Assembly (NCBI GenBank): GCA_937968035.1 | Contig: CALBTS010000433.1 | Span: forward strand, 1 to 9,843 | Length of the DNA stretch: 9,843 bases | Reading direction: 5' to 3' | From: an uncultured Methanomethylovorans sp. | GTDB lineage: Archaea; Halobacteriota; Methanosarcinia; Methanosarcinales; Methanosarcinaceae | In this document: positions 6,086 to 9,843 of the stretch, in pieces | Position numbering within the stretch: position 1 is the stretch's first letter | How the letters are laid out: each line of letters begins with the position of its first letter | The notes under the pieces: generated by a model | The model's input: the letters and a program-made list of their open reading frames with translations, nothing else | Told to the model about the DNA's origin: nothing | Databases searched by the model: none | Position numbers and translations under genes: made by a program

Positions 6086-6956
6086 CTGCTCTGCAATTAT
6101 TCAGATAATATGCCAAAGGCTGGCCGAACTCAGTGAGCGCTTCGATCACTGCTTCCCTTCTTTCAGAGTCCGCTATTGCAAAAACGGATTCTCCAAGCAT
6201 AGCCTGGGATGCCATGCCACCGGCAGATCCAACTGCTTCTATTATATCTATTATGGCATCGGACGCAAGTCCTGTACCTATAGCAAAGTCCTGGGAGCAT
6301 TGCATAAAAGTCTCAAAGGTGGGTGCAATCATGAGTTTTTTCATTGCACCTTTTCCCATAGAAGTTATGCGCCAGACAAGATCAGGATCCGAGATGATAG
6401 AACCAGTATCGAGCTCTCCTAGTGGCAGGCAGAGTACTTCTTTACGTGCAACCGGGATCCAATCCACTTTTCCATATTCCGGTGCTCCTGGCGCTGTGCG
6501 AATGACCACACCTCCGTAGGATTGTGCTATTACGTCCCCGAGTCCGCTCCTGTTAATGACCTCTGCCACATGTGCAGTTTCAATTATCTTGGCTGAGGTC
6601 AGGTTGAGGCACAGTGCCTCGTTCAATGCGTAAGCGGTTCCAAGGGCTCCGGCGCCGGATGCTCCGAATCCGCACCCTATAGGGATGTTCGCTACGCTTT
6701 CCACAAGCACAGGTAAATTTGTAAGCATATCTGCCACAGTCCTTGTAGTGTGACCTCCTACCTGTTTGCCGTTCAGTGTTATCCGTGTATTATCCAGTTC
6801 TTCTGAATATGTCACAGTGGTGACTACTCCTCCATCAAGGGCAATACCACAGCCTGTAGAACCTTTTTTACGGGGGTCTTCATGGTCGTGTATACAGAAA
6901 AAGCCGGTTATATGTGCCGGAGCAAAGGCACTGGCAGACCATTTTGTTTCTGGCGT
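6075..6956 (-). CDS. Pantoate kinase (PoK, GHMP kinase), apparent ACG start
   Basis: This archaeal GHMP-family kinase makes 4-phosphopantoate from pantoate and ATP, the step before PPS in CoA synthesis. The frame carries the conserved N-terminal SAFAPAHITGFF, then DPRKKGSTGCGIALDGG, and the GHMP ATP-binding loop NIPIGCGFGASGAG near residues 90-103. No ATG, GTG or TTG lies in this frame between the upstream in-frame stop and the conserved motif. The first usual start is GTG 6815, which would remove 47 residues including AFAPAH. An ACG at 6956 lies four bases after GGAAGTGA (6968-6961), a 7 of 8 match to the archaeal Shine-Dalgarno GGAGGTGA, and gives 293 residues, close to the family's roughly 300. 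A one-base error near an out-of-frame ATG (6941) is the alternative. It follows coaBC by four bases. Confidence 0.9.
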   Translation of the reverse strand, partial: TPETKWSASAFAPAHITGFFCIHDHEDPRKKGSTGCGIALDGGVVTTVTYSEELDNTRITLNGKQVGGHTTRTVADMLTNLPVLVESVANIPIGCGFGASGAGALGTAYALNEALCLNLTSAKIIETAHVAEVINRSGLGDVIAQSYGGVVIRTAPGAPEYGKVDWIPVARKEVLCLPLGELDTGSIISDPDLVWRITSMGKGAMKKLMIAPTFETFMQCSQDFAIGTGLASDAIIDIIEAVGSAGGMASQAMLGESVFAIADSERREAVIEALTEFGQPLAYYLNNCRAGLL

Positions 6957-6960
6957 GCTC

Positions 6961-6968
6961 TCACTTCC
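6961..6968 (-). promoter_or_regulatory. Shine-Dalgarno that sets the pantoate kinase start
   Basis: GGAAGTGA overlaps the last codons and TGA stop of coaBC and differs from GGAGGTGA at one position. It is four bases from the in-frame ACG at 6956 and about 20 bases from the out-of-frame ATG at 6941, so its spacing favours ACG. It implies coupled translation with coaBC. Confidence 0.6.
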
Positions 6969-8196
6969 TTGACATCAGCAGATGGCCTATCTCATCCAGT
7001 AATGCAGAGGCTATAACTCTTTTTGATCCTTTTATATGGATGTGGCCGGGATCTTCCGCAGTAAGGATATATACTTCGTTATCCTCGGTACCAATACCAC
7101 TGCCTGCTACATCATTAGCAACTATAAGGTCAAGTTTTGAGGTTTCCAGGGTGTGCGTTGCTCTTTTGAGCAGCTCGTCCAGGCCTGTTCCGGTTTCGGC
7201 TTTGAATCCTGTAATCAGCAAGTCCGGATATTCCTCTCTTGCTTTGCCTATCAGCTTGGCAGTAGGCCTCATGTGTAGGGTGAGTTCTTCCCCTGACCTT
7301 ATTTTGGTATTTGCCGGATCAAGGGTATAATCAGCTATGGCAGCTGCACTGATCAGTACATCATAACCACAGTCCAGTTCCCCAAGTACTGCTTCAGTCA
7401 TCTGGGAGGCGCTTTCAGCATATATCTCTTTGATGCCTGTAAATCCCACTTTGTTGCGGTGTACTATGGTCACTTCTGCCCCGCGCCTGTAGGCTTCCAG
7501 AGCAAGTTCCACACCAGTCTTGCCTGATGCTCTGTTTGTAAGTATTCTTATAGGATCGATGGCTTCTGCAGTGGAGCCGCTGGTTATAAGGATCTTCCTG
7601 CCTGCAAGTTCTCTGCTGCCGGACCGCCTTTCCACCTGTAGCACTATCTCTTCATTAGAGGCTATCTTAGCGATACCTTCCTTGATATCCGGTCCGATGA
7701 GCCCAATTCCCCAGCTTTTTATCTTCTCCAAATTTTCGATCAATGCAGGATGTTTATACATAGCTTCGTGCATTGCAGGTACTATCATCACTGGTATACC
7801 TGCTCCAATGGCCGTGGTGGCGAAGGTGGTCACAGGTGTGTCATCGATCCCGGATGCAATTTTTCCGATGGTGTTAGCTGTTGCAGGAGCTATGAGCAAA
7901 AGATCGGCCTTACCGCTCATACCGCAGAACTCCACATGCTCCACAGCCCCTGTTATCCTGGTTATCGCTTCATGGCCGGTGGCGTAGTGGAGGGCCATGG
8001 GATTAAGTATCCATGAGGCAGCCTCGCTCATGACAGCATATACATCGGCACCTCTGCGTATTAATTCTCTGGCAAGTTCAACAGTGCGTATCGCTGCAAT
8101 GCTGCCGGTAACTGCAAGCACTATGGTCTTGCCTTCCAGTGAAGCTGAAGTACTGCCCTGGATCCAGAGTGTGGGGTGTTCACGCATGGTTTGCAT
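6961..8196 (-). CDS. coaBC: Bifunctional phosphopantothenoylcysteine decarboxylase / phosphopantothenate-cysteine ligase
   Basis: This enzyme adds cysteine to 4'-phosphopantothenate and decarboxylates the product to 4'-phosphopantetheine. Residues about 22-190 form the FMN-binding CoaC domain: VTGSIAA (29-35), His87 in EHVEFCG as the likely catalytic histidine, APATANTIGKIASG (103-116) with Asn108 matching the PASANT motif, and PAMHEAMY (140-147), the archaeal form of PAMNxxMW. Residues about 198-411 form the CoaB domain: LITSGSTAEAIDPIRILTN (203-221), RASGKTG, SAAAIADY (283-290), Lys298 and NDVAG (361-365). Length 411 is normal for the fusion. ATG 8196 is used; ATG 8187 is also possible, and neither has a clear Shine-Dalgarno. 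It heads the unit with pantoate kinase, four bases downstream. Confidence 0.96.
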   Translation of the reverse strand: MQTMREHPTLWIQGSTSASLEGKTIVLAVTGSIAAIRTVELARELIRRGADVYAVMSEAASWILNPMALHYATGHEAITRITGAVEHVEFCGMSGKADLLLIAPATANTIGKIASGIDDTPVTTFATTAIGAGIPVMIVPAMHEAMYKHPALIENLEKIKSWGIGLIGPDIKEGIAKIASNEEIVLQVERRSGSRELAGRKILITSGSTAEAIDPIRILTNRASGKTGVELALEAYRRGAEVTIVHRNKVGFTGIKEIYAESASQMTEAVLGELDCGYDVLISAAAIADYTLDPANTKIRSGEELTLHMRPTAKLIGKAREEYPDLLITGFKAETGTGLDELLKRATHTLETSKLDLIVANDVAGSGIGTEDNEVYILTAEDPGHIHIKGSKRVIASALLDEIGHLLMSRK

Positions 8197-8236
8197 GATT
8201 TTAAAAGGTCGTTTTTGATATTAAAGGTTGGTCTAT

Positions 8237-8251
8237 GTTCCTTTCAGGAAC
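8237..8251. repeat. Inverted repeat at the expected coaBC transcription start
   Basis: GTTCCT and AGGAAC flank a 3-base spacer. The site lies about 25 bases downstream of the coaBC TATA-like element, just where transcription should begin. That is a typical place for a repressor operator in archaea, but no regulator gene is in view and the repeat is short. Confidence 0.4.
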
Positions 8252-8264
8252 GATGATTCTAATC

Positions 8265-8280
8265 CCTTTTTATACAAAGG
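8265..8280 (-). promoter_or_regulatory. TATA-like element for coaBC
   Basis: The minus strand reads CCTTTGTATAAAAAGG and starts one base after the end of the beta-helix gene. The predicted start is near 8247, leaving a leader of about 50 bases. It is the best TATA match in the 84-base gap, and is itself nearly palindromic. Confidence 0.5.
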
Positions 8281-9777
8281 TCAGGTGGAAGGGCTCTTGG
8301 AAGCTTCATTAGTATTGCCATATCTGCCTATGTTCATTCTGCCACCATTGGGCTCGGGTTCACGACTGAAGGGCGATAAAGGGTATCCTGCATCAATGAG
8401 CGGACTTGTTACAGCATCGTTTACCCATGCTTTGCCGGACCATCGGCCTGCAGTACTTTTCAGGTGATAATCGTGTTTTGTAGCATCTGCAAATAGCGGA
8501 TCAACATAGATGTCGTCTTTATAGACCATGCCTTTCCCGTTGTAGTTATTGTCCACGTTATATATACAGTTGTTATTCGATACGAAAGTGTGATTTATGC
8601 TATCAGTGTTCCACAACCCACTGTCCTGGTATTTATCAGAGCCCAGTATAATATTGTTCCTGACAATGGTCGTGAACGATTCGTTCATTGCGGCTGCGTT
8701 CGGGTATTGGTAATATTTAATTCCCGCCTGGCCGCCATTATGAATAACGTTGTTCTCTATTCTTGTATTATTGAACTGCCCGATAACGATCCCCGCGTTG
8801 CTGTATCCGGTAAACTTATCGTATTGGCCAACATCATATATTATATTGTGATGTATGTACACATCCTTGCCACGTATCACATCGTCAGTGTCCTCTCCAA
8901 ATATCCAGATAGCAGCACCATTAAGGGTATGGATCTTATTCCTGTATATCTCGATATTCTCGGACTCGTATCCATCGCTCTTGTCGATCTCGATCCCTGG
9001 GCCGGTTGACCAGTCCTGTATCTCCGAATGGATGATGTTGTTGTAGATCTTAGCGTGGCCTGAACTTGATAGTCTGAAAGCCGTGTTCGTCCTTGTAAAT
9101 ACATTGTTGTTAGCTGCTGTCACACCGTTCAGCCCCAGGGTGTACAGTGCTTCGTGTCCAAGCTTATATACTGAATTGTTTGTGAAAACGATGTTGGAAG
9201 GTTTGTCGTGGAAATAGTTCCTTACTATCAGCCCGTCACTTGTTCCCCATTCCAGACGCATGCCAGTAACAGTGATGTCGGTACATTTGTGGAAATAGAT
9301 CATATCGTAATATGCCGATCCCCGGGAAACTGACTGGTTCTCACTGTTCCCATCTATCTCGAAGCCCTTTACTGTGAAATTCTTATTTGCACCATCCATG
9401 TTAGTGATCAAAGGTACATAATCTCCCCAATTGGCATTTGGTATGAGCTTGATACAGGCGCTGGAGTCCCCGGTGAGGATAGTGTTCGACCCCATCTTCA
9501 GGGTTCCGTTTATCCAGTACGTGTTAGGTCCTCTCAGGTATACTGTCCCACCGCCGATACTATTGACATACGTCAGTGCTTTATTGATCTCCACATGGTC
9601 ATTCACTCCATCGCAGTTGTAATTTGCGTTTCCGTCGGTATCTACATATGCAATGGGTCCGGTTGGCACATTGACATTTGTGACAGTGTCAACTCCCTGG
9701 TCACCAGGTGAAACACACCCTGATATTGACAGACTTATGATGAATACCAGGAATTTCAATAATACAGGAATTACCAT
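8281..9777 (-). CDS. Exported lipoprotein with right-handed parallel beta-helix (pectate-lyase-like fold)
   Basis: The 498-residue product starts with a short signal peptide carrying Lys8, a hydrophobic run and a lipobox ISGC, predicting lipid attachment at Cys21 and display outside the membrane. Residues about 44-110 resemble the opening of pectate-lyase-3 type helices (NCDGVNDHVEINKAL, GGGTVYLRG, SNTILTG). Residues about 130-420 contain many asparagine-ladder rungs such as IVFTNNSVY, KIYNNIIHSE, IEIYRNKIH and VYIHHNIIYDVG. The C-terminal SPLIDAGYPLSPF...EPEPNGGRMNIGRYGNT is common in extracellular beta-helix proteins, including polysaccharide-active ones. This fold often binds or cuts polysaccharides, and Methanosarcina disaggregatase-related proteins are one candidate family, but no catalytic residues can be named. 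It stands alone, with its own TATA-like element. Confidence 0.85.
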   Translation of the reverse strand: MVIPVLLKFLVFIISLSISGCVSPGDQGVDTVTNVNVPTGPIAYVDTDGNANYNCDGVNDHVEINKALTYVNSIGGGTVYLRGPNTYWINGTLKMGSNTILTGDSSACIKLIPNANWGDYVPLITNMDGANKNFTVKGFEIDGNSENQSVSRGSAYYDMIYFHKCTDITVTGMRLEWGTSDGLIVRNYFHDKPSNIVFTNNSVYKLGHEALYTLGLNGVTAANNNVFTRTNTAFRLSSSGHAKIYNNIIHSEIQDWSTGPGIEIDKSDGYESENIEIYRNKIHTLNGAAIWIFGEDTDDVIRGKDVYIHHNIIYDVGQYDKFTGYSNAGIVIGQFNNTRIENNVIHNGGQAGIKYYQYPNAAAMNESFTTIVRNNIILGSDKYQDSGLWNTDSINHTFVSNNNCIYNVDNNYNGKGMVYKDDIYVDPLFADATKHDYHLKSTAGRWSGKAWVNDAVTSPLIDAGYPLSPFSREPEPNGGRMNIGRYGNTNEASKSPST

Positions 9778-9793
9778 ACTACTTCATAGTAGT
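9778..9793 (-). repeat. 6-bp hairpin directly before the beta-helix gene start
   Basis: ACTACT-ATGA-AGTAGT forms a perfect 6-bp stem whose last base touches the ATG. No Shine-Dalgarno is present. The loop holds an out-of-frame ATG giving only ATG AAG TAG. It may be an operator at the transcription start or, if transcribed, a structure that limits translation. Confidence 0.35.
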
Positions 9794-9796
9794 CGA

Positions 9797-9810
9797 TAAT
9801 ACTTATTAAT
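9797..9810 (-). promoter_or_regulatory. TATA-like element for the beta-helix gene
   Basis: The minus strand reads TTAATAAGTATTAT, centred about 27 bases upstream of the ATG at 9777. The start would fall at or next to the ATG, so the mRNA may be leaderless, which fits the missing Shine-Dalgarno. Confidence 0.4.
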
Positions 9811-9843
9811 GTTTCACATGGATCCTGTGTAAAACAAACCGAT

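Noticed and set aside
6075..6815. Short pantoate kinase from GTG 6815
   Set aside because: It would drop 47 residues including the conserved AFAPAHITGFF motif, which is intact just upstream in the same frame.
7754..7777. PAMHEAMY in CoaC instead of PAMNxxMW as a possible defect
   Set aside because: From memory, archaeal CoaBC proteins commonly have His and Tyr in this motif, so it looks like a lineage variant and not damage.

Overview
The window looks like chromosomal core DNA of a methanogenic euryarchaeon, most likely a methylotrophic member of the Methanosarcinaceae such as Methanolobus or Methanomethylovorans. Three things point there: an RNA polymerase large subunit split into B'' and B' with rpoH upstream, the archaea-only CoA enzymes pantoate kinase and phosphopantothenate synthetase, and a 5'-deoxyadenosine deaminase next to an S-adenosyl/S-inosyl-homocysteine hydrolase. 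The genus is inferred from protein resemblance only. Every recognised gene lies on the minus strand, so transcription runs from high to low coordinates.

In transcription order the window starts with a lipoprotein made of a right-handed parallel beta-helix (9777-8281), apparently single and with its own TATA-like element. Next come coaBC (8196-6961) and pantoate kinase (6956-6075), which are almost contiguous. After a 117-base gap with a clear TATA box follow phosphopantothenate synthetase (5957-5187), an HD-domain phosphohydrolase (5196-4555), a DadD/MtaD-type deaminase (4549-3248) and ahcY (3212-1977). The first two pairs of that second unit overlap; ahcY follows after 35 bases. A gene-free stretch (1682-1976) holds two TATA-like elements and a perfect 12-bp inverted repeat. 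It is followed by tRNA-Lys(UUU), rpoH and the first 389 codons of rpoB'', cut by the window edge.

Functionally, three archaeal CoA steps are grouped here: pantoate to 4-phosphopantoate, its ligation with beta-alanine, and conversion of 4'-phosphopantothenate to 4'-phosphopantetheine by CoaBC. They are fused by operon structure to recycling of the by-products of SAM chemistry. DadD deaminates S-adenosylhomocysteine and 5'-deoxyadenosine, and the AhcY homolog then cleaves S-inosyl-homocysteine. AhcY here carries an HxExK motif instead of the usual HxTxE/Q, which fits that route. The HD protein sits between the two pathways and has no assigned substrate.

The oddest points are these: pantoate kinase has no ATG/GTG/TTG start able to include its conserved N-terminus, but has an in-frame ACG placed behind a near-perfect Shine-Dalgarno; a hairpin plus T6 tract lies between rpoH and rpoB''; a 14-bp palindrome precedes rpoB''; and a strong inverted repeat of unknown role lies upstream of the tRNA. 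I saw no mobile element, CRISPR array or clear sign of horizontal transfer.
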